Source: an uncultured Chloroflexota bacterium (GTDB lineage: Bacteria; Chloroflexota; Limnocylindria; Limnocylindrales; CSP1-4). From it: 29,422 nt of DNA. The notes beneath the pieces were generated by a model. That model saw only the letters and a program-made list of their open reading frames with translations. It had not been told where the DNA came from and searched no databases. Below are positions 22,654-29,422 of the stretch, one piece after another. How positions within the stretch are numbered: position 1 is the stretch's first letter; each line of letters starts with the position of its first letter. The stretch spans positions 1 to 29,422 of the forward strand of contig CAIYQJ010000222.1 of assembly GCA_903928275.1 (NCBI GenBank). Reading direction: 5' to 3'. The position numbers and the translations under genes are program-made.

Positions 22654-23133
22654 ATGCCCACTGCCGCCGCCGCGATCGACGACTTCCTCGCGCAGAAGCG
22701 GATCGCCGTCGCCGGCGTCTCGAGGGAGCCGGGCGGGAAGCACGGCGGGAACGTCATCTACAAGCGTCTCAAGGATCGCGGGTACGAGGTCTTCGCGGTC
22801 AACCCCAACGCCGACTCGGTCGAGGGGGACCCGTGCTACCGCAGCCTCGCCGCGATCCCCGGCGGGGTCGATGCCGTCGTGATCGCGACCACGCCGTCGG
22901 TCGCCCCATCGGTCGCCCGCGAGTGCCACGAGCTCGGGATCACGCGCGTCTGGATGCACGGCCCGTTCGGCGGCGGAAGCGTGTCGTCGGAGGCGAACGC
23001 GTACTGCCGCCAGAACGGCATCGCCTCGATCGCCGGCGCATGCCCGCTCATGTACGGGCCCACCTCGGACGGCTTCCACCGCTTCATGCGGGGCTTCATC
23101 GGCCTCGTCGGCAAGTTGCCCAGGGAGGCCTGA
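22654..23133 (+). CDS. CoA-binding domain protein (YccU-like)
   Basis: 159 residues with AGGGACGG upstream of ATG 22654. The protein is a single Rossmann-like CoA_binding_2 domain: FLAQKRIAVAGVSREPGGKH at the first strand and nucleotide loop, YEVFAVNPNADSVEGDPCYRS, DAVVIATTPSVAPSVAREC and a C-terminal ACPLMYGPT. This is the YccU type, a stand-alone relative of the CoA-binding domain of succinyl-CoA synthetase. Its cellular role is not settled. Full length and intact. It is followed 61 bp downstream by the ADP-ribosylglycohydrolase/phosphatase fusion on the same strand, which may share its transcript. Confidence 0.92.
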   Translation: MPTAAAAIDDFLAQKRIAVAGVSREPGGKHGGNVIYKRLKDRGYEVFAVNPNADSVEGDPCYRSLAAIPGGVDAVVIATTPSVAPSVARECHELGITRVWMHGPFGGGSVSSEANAYCRQNGIASIAGACPLMYGPTSDGFHRFMRGFIGLVGKLPREA

Positions 23134-23194
23134 CGAGCGACGACGGGGAATCGGACCGCGGCCAGCCGGGCGGCGCCGTGACGCGGCCCGACCA

Positions 23195-24688
23195 GTGACG
23201 CGGCCCGACGCTCGCGCCCAGTCCCGGGTCCTGCGCGACCGATCCTCGCGGGTCCCGTGGCGGCAGCTGATCGTGGGGGCGATCCGAGATCGGGCGGGCA
23301 CCGGTCGGACGGCGCTGCCCGAGCGGCTCGAGGGCGCCGTCTACGGCCAGCTCGTGGGCGATGTCCACGGCAGGGCCTCCGAACCGGCCTCGGATCCGGC
23401 ACCATCCGGTGGGCCTGGTGGTGTCGCCGACGATGGTGGCCCGGCCTCCGGGCCGGGCGACAGCTGGGGCGACGGGAGCGCCGGGATGCTCGCCGCCCTT
23501 GGTCGGCTGCTGGACGCGCCATCCGATCACGGGGACGAGTCGACGGTCGAGGCGAGCGCAGCCCGGTGCCTGGATGAGGCGCTCCCGATCCCCCTCGTCG
23601 CGCGGGGACGCGAGCCGAACGATGTCGTCGATCTCGCGGTCGGCTCGTCCGGCCCGCTCGACGAGGGACAGGTCGCGATCGCCCTGTACGCACTCGTCGT
23701 GCGTCGATTCATCGCCGGAGAGCGCGCGCGGCCCGACGTCCTGGCCCGCGCGGGTCGCGACCTCCGGTCGGCGCTCGCGGGTCGTGCGAGCGCCATCTCC
23801 CCGGATGTCGCGCCGCCCGCCGCGGGCTCCGCCCCGCTCGACTCGTTCCTGGCGCGCCGGGGGCGACCCGGCGGCGGGCGGATCGCCTCAGACTTCTGGG
23901 CCGGGTGGGACGCGTTCGCGGCGTCGGCCGACTACCCGGACGCGCTGGCGCGAGCCCGTGGCGACGGAGCGGGTGCCCGCACGCCGTCTGCGGTCGCCGG
24001 CGGGCTCGCCGGCGCGTACTGGGGCTGCTCCGGGATCCCGCCCGCGTGGCGCCGTCGTCTGACGGAGCGGGACATCGTCCGGTCGCTCGTCGACCGGCTC
24101 ATCGAGACGGACGCGCCGGGCTGGGATGGTCGGCCCTGGCGGACCTCGACCGCGAGTCCGCTCCGTGTCGACGCGCTCGATCTCACGGGGCTCGACGGTT
24201 GCGCGTCCGGCGCCGTCGGGATCACCTTCCTGCCCGGCCGGCGGTACGTCGGGTACCACACGGGCGCGCAGTGGCGCGACCTCGACACCGACGCCGCCCG
24301 CCTGCGGGAGCTCGGCGTGGAGGTGCTGCTGCTGCTCGTGGAGGACCGCGAGCTCGTGCGCTGCAGGGTCGCCGGGATCGGCGAGGCACTGGCCGCAGAG
24401 GGCGTCGAGCTCGTCCGGTTCCCGGTCCGGGACCCGCTCCTCCCGCGTGACGGCCTCATGTTCCGCGGGACGATCGCGACGCTCCTGCGACGGGTGCGGG
24501 GCGGCGGCTCCCTCGCCATCGCCTGTCGCGGCGGGCTCGACCGGGCGGGCATGGCGGCTGCGTGCCTCCTGTGCGAGGCCGGCCTGGGTGCCGACGACGC
24601 CATCGACCGCGTGCAGCGAGCGCGCCCGCGCGCCCTCACGCTCCCGGACCAGCAGGCCTACGTGCGCGAGTGGCCGCCGGAACGGTGA
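23195..24688 (+). CDS. Degenerate ADP-ribosylglycohydrolase fused to dual-specificity phosphatase
   Basis: 497 residues, GTG 23195. Residues about 42-290 follow the DraG/ADPRH scaffold: LEGAVYGQLVGDVHG (45-59), a SDDT-like site reading WGDGSAGMLAALGRLL (D93 remains) and a C-terminal helix GARTPSAVAGGLAGAYWG. In active enzymes the latter reads GGDTDT-x-AAIAG; here both metal Asp positions are replaced (G260, R262), so hydrolase activity is doubtful. Residues about 340-490 are a CDKN3-like phosphatase with the complete P-loop C444-x5-R450 in AIACRGGLDRAG and a plausible general acid D413 (FPVRDPLLP). ADPRH-phosphatase fusions exist in bacteria; the unusual point is the decayed first half beside an intact second half, suggesting the former is now a binding module. 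The reductase gene downstream is convergent. Confidence 0.85.
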   Translation: MTRPDARAQSRVLRDRSSRVPWRQLIVGAIRDRAGTGRTALPERLEGAVYGQLVGDVHGRASEPASDPAPSGGPGGVADDGGPASGPGDSWGDGSAGMLAALGRLLDAPSDHGDESTVEASAARCLDEALPIPLVARGREPNDVVDLAVGSSGPLDEGQVAIALYALVVRRFIAGERARPDVLARAGRDLRSALAGRASAISPDVAPPAAGSAPLDSFLARRGRPGGGRIASDFWAGWDAFAASADYPDALARARGDGAGARTPSAVAGGLAGAYWGCSGIPPAWRRRLTERDIVRSLVDRLIETDAPGWDGRPWRTSTASPLRVDALDLTGLDGCASGAVGITFLPGRRYVGYHTGAQWRDLDTDAARLRELGVEVLLLLVEDRELVRCRVAGIGEALAAEGVELVRFPVRDPLLPRDGLMFRGTIATLLRRVRGGGSLAIACRGGLDRAGMAAACLLCEAGLGADDAIDRVQRARPRALTLPDQQAYVREWPPER

Positions 24689-24755
24689 CGCAGCCGCACG
24701 GGGAGCGAGTGGAGCCGCCCCGAGTCTCCGGCGGCGGCCGGCCGGGCATCGAGGA

Positions 24756-25280
24756 TCACCTTGCGGCCGGTCGCGCTTCGCCGTCCACCGGGACGAGACG
24801 GACCAGCGGGATCGTCCGGTCGGTCGCCCGGATGTAGCGCTCGTAGCTTGGGTCGCGGGCCGGGATCCGGGGCCAGAAGGCGGCCGCCTCGGCGGCCGTC
24901 AGCTCCGTCGCGCGCACGGTCAGCCGACGGCCCATCACCTCCACCCGCGCCGTGGGATGGGCCATGAGGTTGAAGTACCAGCCCGGGTGGGTCGCCCCGC
25001 CGTCGTTCGACGCCGCGAGGACCATGGTGTCGCCGTCGCGGAAGAACTCGAGGATGACCGTCCGGACGCGACCGGACCGTCGCCCGCGCGTCGTGAGCAG
25101 GAGCGCGTCCACGTGCCACGGCCGGGTGATCCCGCCCCTCGTCCGCCGGTAGGCCCAGATCCCGAGGGGAGCGAGGCGCCTGTCGAGCTGCCGCTGGATC
25201 GCGAGCCCGACGCGCTCCGCCCGGGAGACCCCGCGGCGGACGGTGCTCCCGGTGCCGCTGCCAGCGGCGGTGCCGGTCAT
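24756..25280 (-). CDS. F420-dependent (deazaflavin) nitroreductase-family protein
   Basis: 174 residues. DDN/PF04075 signatures are clear: GGITRPWHVDALLLTTRGRR, SGRVRTVILEFFRDGD, NDGGATHPGWYFNLMAHPTA, VEVMGRRLTVRA and ARDPSYERYIRATDRTIPLV. The HPGWYFNL and TTRGRRSG blocks bind F420. The reaction would be F420H2-driven reduction of a nitro compound, quinone or similar. Unlike the paralogue at 21803 it has no N-terminal membrane helix. ATG 25280 overlaps the stop of the flavodoxin-like gene by 4 bp (ATGA), so the pair is translationally coupled and two flavin-type redox proteins are made together. Confidence 0.92.
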   Translation of the reverse strand: MTGTAAGSGTGSTVRRGVSRAERVGLAIQRQLDRRLAPLGIWAYRRTRGGITRPWHVDALLLTTRGRRSGRVRTVILEFFRDGDTMVLAASNDGGATHPGWYFNLMAHPTARVEVMGRRLTVRATELTAAEAAAFWPRIPARDPSYERYIRATDRTIPLVRLVPVDGEARPAAR

Positions 25281-25822
25281 CCGGCGACGCCGACCGGGGC
25301 GAGCTCATGGGCGATCTGGTCGGCCCACGCCTCGATCGCGGGCCAGTCGCGGAAGTCGCCCTTGGGGAGCGCGTCCTTCCCGGCCGGCATGAGCGAGACG
25401 ACGCGCTCCGCCATCCCGATCGGCTTCGCCGCGGGGTCCACCGCGCCGAAGAAGACCATCTCGCCCCGCGGGTGGATCGCGGCGCGGAACGCGGCGAACT
25501 CCTTCGGCACGGTGCTCTCGAGGACGTCCCGGCCTTGCTTGTCGACCGTGTCGGTGCCGATCGGGCCGCTGCTGAACAGCCAGGTGGGCCGCTCGGCGAG
25601 CAGGGTCCGGTTCTTCTCGACGAACTTCGTGGCGTCCTTGAGCCAGTGGAACATGTAGGCGGCCCCGCCGACGACGAACGCGTCGTAGCGCGACGCGTCA
25701 CGCACCTCCGCGGCCGGGTGTGCTTCCGCGTCGAGACCGGCGGCACGCAGGCGCTCCGCGATCCGCTCGGCGATCCCCTGCGTCGCCCCGTGGCGGCTGG
25801 CGTAGGCGACGAGGACGAGCAT
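25277..25822 (-). CDS. Flavodoxin-domain protein (HemG-like)
   Basis: 181 residues, ATG 25822 with GGAGG six bases upstream. The first strand and FMN phosphate loop are MLVLVAYASRHGATQGIAER (S/T-x-x-G-x-T type), followed by DASRYDAFVVGGAAYMFHWL and WLFSSGPIGTDTVDKQG, which match the flavodoxin_5/protoporphyrinogen dehydrogenase (HemG-like) branch. HemG proper is about this size and membrane-associated through a quinone-linked partner; many relatives in high-GC bacteria are simply annotated flavodoxin domain proteins and their substrate is unknown. No haem genes are nearby. It overlaps the F420-type reductase gene and is transcribed first. Confidence 0.87.
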   Translation of the reverse strand: MLVLVAYASRHGATQGIAERIAERLRAAGLDAEAHPAAEVRDASRYDAFVVGGAAYMFHWLKDATKFVEKNRTLLAERPTWLFSSGPIGTDTVDKQGRDVLESTVPKEFAAFRAAIHPRGEMVFFGAVDPAAKPIGMAERVVSLMPAGKDALPKGDFRDWPAIEAWADQIAHELAPVGVAG

Positions 25823-25947
25823 GACGGGCCTCCGGGGGTCGGGCAGGGCGGACACTGTCGAGGATGGCCCCGGCGCGCCGCTTCTCCCAGAGCCGGAAGG
25901 CCACCCTCGGCACCGTCCGGATGGTCCGGATGGCTCGGGCCGAACGG

Positions 25948-25964
25948 GTGCACGATGGGTGAAC
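25948..25964 (-). promoter_or_regulatory. Possible Pho-box-like pair upstream of flavodoxin operon
   Basis: On the minus strand GTTCACCC (plus 25957-25964) and GTGCACCC (plus 25946-25953) are spaced 11 bp, matching the other GTTCAC 11-mer sites. They lie about 125 bp upstream of ATG 25822. No convincing -10 follows at the expected distance, so this is weaker than the sites at 626, 1362 and 11903. Confidence 0.3.
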
Positions 25965-26024
25965 CTCCACCTGAGCGGCCGCGCATCGGGGCGGCCGGTG
26001 GCGTGCGACGCCGGAGGAGACACG

Positions 26025-26495
26025 ATGGCGGACCATCCGCGCCGGGAGTGGGCCATGCCGCCTGCCCTGGGGGCGCTCATCCTCGTTCTCAGCGGCCTCG
26101 GCTTCCCCTTGACGCAGCTCGTGATCGCGCGGTTCGGGAAGCGGGGCGCCGTCGTCGCCGAAGGGGTGTCCGCGGGGCTCCTGGTGCGGGACATCGCGCT
26201 CGTGAGGCTCGGCGCGCCCCGACGCCTCCGCCCGGTCCCATCGTTCCTGCTCTGGTGCGAGCTCGCCGCTGCCGGCGTCGCCTCGGTCGCCGGGCTCGCG
26301 GCCGTCATCTCGCCCCGCATCCGGCCCTCGCGAAGTCCTCTCGGCGTCCTCGAGGCGGTCCGGCAGGTGGCCGTCGGCGCCCTCTTCGGGCTCCACACGT
26401 ACCGATTCTGGATCTACCTGCAGCCCGACCGGGGTCTCCGGGAGACGGCGGCAGGCTCGGGCGGCGGCTCCGGATCGACCGGCGAGGCTCGCTGA
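26025..26495 (+). CDS. Hypothetical integral membrane protein
   Basis: 156 residues, ATG 26025, with GGAGGAGA four bases upstream. Hydrophobic segments are seen at about 12-33 (PPALGALILVLSGLGFPLTQ), about 72-93 (FLLWCELAAAGVASVAGLAA) and a weaker one near 113-130 (QVAVGALFGLHTYRFWIYL). The tail is Gly/Ser-rich. No family is recognised. It has its own ribosome binding site and stands alone: divergent from the flavodoxin gene and convergent with the CHAD gene 79 bp after its stop. Confidence 0.7.
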   Translation: MADHPRREWAMPPALGALILVLSGLGFPLTQLVIARFGKRGAVVAEGVSAGLLVRDIALVRLGAPRRLRPVPSFLLWCELAAAGVASVAGLAAVISPRIRPSRSPLGVLEAVRQVAVGALFGLHTYRFWIYLQPDRGLRETAAGSGGGSGSTGEAR

Positions 26496-26574
26496 TCCAC
26501 GACTCCCTCGGCGCCGCTGGCGCGCCGCATCCCCACGCGCCTCGTCCGCCGTCCGCAGCGACCCCCCGGGGCCG

Positions 26575-27570
26575 TCAAAGACGGGCGAGCGCGCGTCCCA
26601 GGCGAGAGCGGTAGCCGGGACTGACGAGCGGCAGCCAGCTGCGCAACAGCCTGGCGCCATGCCAGTCGACCCGCGCGTCGAGTCGGCGGACGAGGCCCTC
26701 GAGCTCGGTCGTCTCCTTCGCCGACAGCTCCGGGTGCGTCGCGATGAAGTCGCGGGCGAGGGTCGCGGCGACGTGGAGGTCGTGTTGATCGCCGAGGTGG
26801 TCCTGGAGCGCCACGACGGGGTCGATGAGGGGAGTGGCGTCGACGCCGAGCGCCTCGCGCACGAACTCGAGGGTGTAGCGGAGCCACTTGCCCGCGATCC
26901 GCAGCTCGTGGAGCGTCGCGAGGTCCGCGCCGGCGACCCGCTCGTCGAATGCCCACACCCGCTCGTACTCGGACCACGCCGTCGCGGGCATCCTCCCGCG
27001 CACGCGGCCGCGCCGGGGGCGCTCCACGGACCCGAGATCGCCCTCGGCAGCCCCGAGGAATGCCTCGTGCTCCCCGACGAAGGAGAGGAACGCCGGCGAG
27101 GAGAGGTGATGGACGAGAGCCGTCCGACGCGCATCGCGCTCCGCCACCCATCCGGCGCGGAGCGGCAGGAGTCCCCGCTTGGCGCGCGCGCCGTGTCGCT
27201 CGGCGGAGCCATCGACGATGTCGAGGAGGACGTCGAGGTCGCGCACGGCGCCGAGGAGTCCGCCGACGGCCCGGAGGTCGGCTCGATAGCGCAGTGTCGC
27301 ATCGCTCTCGAACCCATTCCCGAAGACGCGCCAGGCCGCGCGCATCCGCCGCGAGGCGACGCGCATCGCGTGGAGCTCCTCCGGATCCTCGCCGGCCATC
27401 GCGCCCGGGACGCGGACGAGCATCCTCGCGAAGTGGAGCCTGAGCACCTTGCGCCCGGCCTCGGGCCACGGGTCGCCGCCGTCCACGCCGGGTGAGCGCG
27501 TCGCCGCCAGCAGCGCCATGGCGCGTGCGACCGCGTCGACGAGCGTACCGCCATCGAGCGTCGCATCCAT
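26575..27570 (-). CDS. CHAD-domain (polyphosphate-binding) protein
   Basis: 331 residues. The CHAD domain covers about 35-325 as two helical repeats. The first has HAMRVASRRMRAAWRVF (H67, R70, R74, R75), the second HELRIAGKWLRYTLEF (H221, R224, K228, R231); such His/Arg/Lys positions line the basic groove that binds inorganic polyphosphate. VRDLDVLLD and LGDQHDLHVA are also family-typical. There is no CYTH (triphosphatase) domain. CHAD proteins are associated with polyphosphate granules. ATG 27570 is chosen because AGGAG lies 11 bases upstream and the domain starts soon after; ATG 27636 would add 22 low-complexity residues. SixA-like and HAD phosphatase genes lie close by, a common CHAD neighbourhood. 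Confidence 0.88.
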   Translation of the reverse strand: MDATLDGGTLVDAVARAMALLAATRSPGVDGGDPWPEAGRKVLRLHFARMLVRVPGAMAGEDPEELHAMRVASRRMRAAWRVFGNGFESDATLRYRADLRAVGGLLGAVRDLDVLLDIVDGSAERHGARAKRGLLPLRAGWVAERDARRTALVHHLSSPAFLSFVGEHEAFLGAAEGDLGSVERPRRGRVRGRMPATAWSEYERVWAFDERVAGADLATLHELRIAGKWLRYTLEFVREALGVDATPLIDPVVALQDHLGDQHDLHVAATLARDFIATHPELSAKETTELEGLVRRLDARVDWHGARLLRSWLPLVSPGYRSRLGRALARL

Positions 27571-28085
27571 GTCGTCCGGCGCTCCTGTCGTGGTCGTGGT
27601 CTTGCCGCGCGCGCCTGCGTCGTGGGCGCCGGTCATGCCTGAGACCGCGAGCGTGCGGACGTCGAGATCCCATGCGTCGGCTCGAGGGGGACGGTAGTCG
27701 TCGGCGCGTCCACTGGCGCAGCCTCCGTGCAGGCCGGGAGGCGAGCCACGATGCGCGGCGGCCGCACGCCCGGCGGTCCCCCCGGACGTGGAACGCTGAC
27801 GCTCGACCGATGGGGACGCGAGGGCCGTTCGGACCCTCCGCGCCACTCATATCGATGCGTTCCCGTTCACATTCGGGCGTCCGGGAGGGACGCCCTGGTG
27901 GGGGGCCCTGCCTTGCGCGCGACGCGGCCCGCAACGAGATGTTCACGAGCGTTCACGCGACCGACATCGAGGCCGGCCCGCGGGAGTGGTCCGATGCTCA
28001 CGCGCCCGCGTCGCGACGGCATCGGCCGCTCGGCCCGCGAGGCCAGACGGAGATCGACATCGACATACGCCAAGGAGTCAGGACG
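27571..28085. other. Divergent intergenic region with GTTCAC repeats
   Basis: 515 bp between the CHAD gene (minus) and the zinc-ribbon gene (plus). Long frames crossing it on both strands are Arg-rich and look spurious. The notable content is GTTCCC at 27859, GTTCAC at 27865 and a GTTCAC pair at 27941 and 27951. No RNA gene was recognised. Confidence 0.5.
27941..27956 (+). promoter_or_regulatory. GTTCAC direct repeat, 10-bp spacing
   Basis: GTTCACGAGC is followed directly by GTTCAC (27941 and 27951). The core matches the Pho-box-like sites but the period is 10 rather than 11 bp. It lies 135 bp upstream of the zinc-ribbon gene and on the divergent side of the CHAD gene. Regulatory role uncertain. 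Confidence 0.35.
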
Positions 28086-28280
28086 ATGGACTGCGACTCG
28101 TGCGGGCGCTATCGCCCGTCCCCGGAGATCTCCGCCTTGCGGACGGCGCACGGACAGCTGGTCATGGCATGCGCTCGCTGCCGCCGGCTCGCCATGGGGC
28201 ACCGGCAGACCGAGGCGCCGGCCAGGCTGCCGGCGGACGCAGCGCCGAACGGTCGGGGCACGGCGGCACGGTCGCGCTGA
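28086..28280 (+). CDS. Small zinc-ribbon protein
   Basis: 64 residues, ATG 28086, preceded by AAGGAG at 28072-28077 (eight-base spacing), which decides this start over the long upstream extension. Two CxxC knuckles, C3-x-x-C6 (CDSC) and C29-x-x-C32 (CARC), separated by 22 residues, should bind one zinc ion; the intervening segment reads PEISALRTAHGQLVMACA. The C-terminal ~25 residues are Ala/Arg/Pro-rich and probably disordered. No specific family is recognised; the knuckle spacing suits a nucleic-acid or protein-binding ribbon. It precedes the HAD phosphatase on the same strand and may share its transcript. Confidence 0.75.
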   Translation: MDCDSCGRYRPSPEISALRTAHGQLVMACARCRRLAMGHRQTEAPARLPADAAPNGRGTAARSR

Positions 28281-28332
28281 TCGGAGCCGTCCGCCGCCGG
28301 GCCCGCGCCACCGCAGGCGCGGCCCAACGAGA

Positions 28333-28337
28333 AGGAG
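28333..28337 (+). promoter_or_regulatory. Ribosome binding site pointing to an ATC codon
   Basis: AGAAGGAG ends at 28337, and seven bases later ATC (28345-28347) is in frame with the HAD phosphatase. The first ATG in that frame, 28393, is 55 bases from the site. It is one of the best ribosome binding sites in the window, so the use of a non-ATG start or a base error at 28347 should be considered. Confidence 0.55.
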
Positions 28338-28344
28338 ACCGGAC

Positions 28345-29262
28345 ATCGAAGCCCTCGCCCGTCCCGCGCCCGAGGACCTGCCTCGCCCGCGGATGCTCGT
28401 CTGCGACATCGATGGAACGATCCTCGACGACCGTGGCACCCTGCCGGCTCCGGTTCGACACGCGATCCGGGCGATCGCGGCCTCCGGCGTCGACGTCGTC
28501 CTCGCGACCGGCCGCTCGCCGTGGAGCGGCGTCGCGTCGATCTGCGACGTCCTCGGCCTGGATGGTCCGCAGATCACGATGCAGGGGGCGCTGTTGTCGG
28601 TGCCCGCTACCGGCGAGGTCCACCGCCTGCGGACGCTCGCGCCCGCCCTGTACAGGGACGCGCTTCGCTTCGCCGACGAGCTCGGCCTCGATCCGATCGT
28701 CGCCCTCCTCGAGGGCCATCGCGCTGAGCGCCTGCCCGAGGGCAGCGAGGTGTTCACCGTCCCGATCGCGCACGACGCGACCTTCCGCTACGTCGGCGGC
28801 CTCGAGCGGCTCATCGGCGACCGCCCGATCCGTGTCTTCCTCCCGACGGGTCCCGAGCGCCACCGGACGGTGCGCCGCGCGCTCGCGAACCGCTTCGCCG
28901 GCCGGGCCTCCATCGTCTGGAGCGACGCGACCGGTGTGGAGGTCCTCCCGCAGGGCACGCACAAGGGTGAGGCGATCGCCTGGCTCGCCGCCTCGCGCGG
29001 CATCGCTCTCGACGCTGTCGCCTCGGTGGGGGACGGCGCCAACGACGTCGAGATGCTGTGGTGCACGGGCCGCTCGGCGGCGATGGGCACCGCGCCCCTG
29101 GAGGCGCGAGTCTGCGCCGACATCATCGTCCCGCCGGCGTCCGAGCTCGGTGTGCTCGACGCGTTCGCCTGGTTCTTCCCGGACCTCGCGGATGAGTTCG
29201 ACGGTCGCGGCAGTCGCGGCGTCGCCGGCGCTATCGGTCCCGGAGCGCATCCGGCGGGATGA
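28345..29262 (+). CDS. Cof-type HAD-superfamily phosphatase
   Basis: From ATC 28345 the product has 305 residues; from ATG 28393, 289. All four HAD motifs are present: I, MLVCDIDGTILDD (nucleophile and acid/base Asp); II, VVLATGRSP; III, Lys in GTHKGEAIAW; IV, SVGDGANDVEML. The large C2b cap between motifs II and III marks the Cof/YidA branch, which dephosphorylates sugar phosphates and related metabolites, often promiscuously. I prefer ATC 28345 because of the ribosome binding site at 28333-28337 and because ATG 28393 would begin only four residues before the nucleophile, leaving almost no first strand. The 3' end overlaps the SixA-like gene tail-to-tail by 32 bp. Confidence 0.88.
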   Translation: MEALARPAPEDLPRPRMLVCDIDGTILDDRGTLPAPVRHAIRAIAASGVDVVLATGRSPWSGVASICDVLGLDGPQITMQGALLSVPATGEVHRLRTLAPALYRDALRFADELGLDPIVALLEGHRAERLPEGSEVFTVPIAHDATFRYVGGLERLIGDRPIRVFLPTGPERHRTVRRALANRFAGRASIVWSDATGVEVLPQGTHKGEAIAWLAASRGIALDAVASVGDGANDVEMLWCTGRSAAMGTAPLEARVCADIIVPPASELGVLDAFAWFFPDLADEFDGRGSRGVAGAIGPGAHPAG

Positions 29263-29422
29263 GCCAGCGGAGCTCGCAGGCTCCCTCCACGAGCGGCAGC
29301 GCTCCATCCACCCGCACGAGCGTCCCCTTGCGGACGGTGAGGCCGGCGATGCCCACGAGCGCCGAGACGAGCCAGCTGAAGTCCGGGTCGTGACCCACGA
29401 GGAGCGGCCGTGCCGGCTCGCC
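29231..29422 (-). CDS. SixA-like phosphohistidine phosphatase, C-terminal part (5' end outside window)
   Basis: On the minus strand the frame is open from the window edge (29422) to TAG at 29233-29231, giving 63 residues. It reads LLVGHDPDFSWLVSALVG, then VRKGTLVRVDGALP and ELRWLIPPDALRDR. This is the C-terminal part of the SixA/histidine phosphatase family: VGH-(N/D)-P-x-(F/L) contains the second catalytic histidine, and K-x-G-x-L-x-R and LRWL-x-PP close the domain. The RHG motif would be beyond the edge. SixA removes phosphate from phosphohistidine proteins. CHAD and SixA genes are frequent neighbours in polyphosphate-related loci. Convergent overlap of 32 bp with the HAD gene. Confidence 0.85.
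   Translation of the reverse strand, partial: GEPARPLLVGHDPDFSWLVSALVGIAGLTVRKGTLVRVDGALPLVEGACELRWLIPPDALRDR

Noticed and set aside
27492..28085. N-terminal extension of the zinc-ribbon gene
   Set aside because: The frame is open but Arg/Pro-rich and without motifs; AAGGAG at 28072-28077 directly supports ATG 28086.
1..29422. CRISPR array, insertion sequence, prophage or integrated plasmid
   Set aside because: No regularly spaced repeats, transposase, integrase or tRNA-flanked attachment sites were seen; gene content and composition look chromosomal throughout.

Overview
The window is a very GC-rich, gene-dense bacterial chromosome segment with strong G/C preference at third codon positions, so long open frames on the opposite strand are common and mostly spurious. 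Two deazaflavin (F420)-type reductase genes, a GTP-dependent PEP carboxykinase, an OmpR-type regulator with Streptomyces-like GTTCAC 11-mer boxes and several probably leaderless genes suggest an F420-making, high-GC lineage: an uncultured Chloroflexota (Limnocylindria/Ellin6529-like) or an actinobacterium. This is inference; no rRNA is present to settle it. No tRNA, rRNA, insertion sequence, phage gene or CRISPR array was seen.

1-7701, phosphate island: the 3' end of gltX; an OmpR/PhoB-type response regulator; a small unknown gene behind a Pho-box-like site; a DUF47/PhoU-like protein and a Pit phosphate permease (minus strand); proS; a soluble PAS histidine kinase; and a glycerophosphodiester phosphodiesterase overlapping the kinase by 4 bp. 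Regulator, kinase, transporter, transporter accessory protein and organophosphate scavenging enzyme form a coherent phosphate-response set. Direct GTTCAY repeats at 11-bp spacing precede the regulator and the small gene, and recur before the acidic repeat protein at 11976.

7848-13076: an acyltransferase-3 membrane protein, pckG (minus), an endonuclease/exonuclease/phosphatase-fold enzyme, and a DUF1269/DUF6325-like protein whose C-terminal half is built from acidic 18-residue repeats and which ends at a strong hairpin.

13243-21350, the most unusual part: six co-directional, tightly packed genes encode a membrane-anchored binding-protein-like domain, a TelA-family protein, a lipoprotein fusing a solute-binding domain to a VWA domain with complete MIDAS, an XpaC-like membrane protein, a Clp-like ATPase with three AAA+ modules (two NBD1-type, one dead NBD2-type), and a small polytopic membrane protein. 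No ABC permease accompanies the binding-protein domains. I read this as an envelope-associated TelA/VWA/AAA+ machine that may be undescribed as a whole.

21803-29422: two F420-type reductases, a CoA-binding protein, a degenerate ADP-ribosylglycohydrolase fused to an intact dual-specificity phosphatase, a flavodoxin-like protein, a small membrane protein, a CHAD (polyphosphate-binding) protein, a 64-residue zinc-ribbon protein, a Cof-type HAD phosphatase whose best ribosome binding site points to an ATC codon, and the 3' end of a SixA-like histidine phosphatase gene cut by the window edge. CHAD and SixA extend the phosphate theme.
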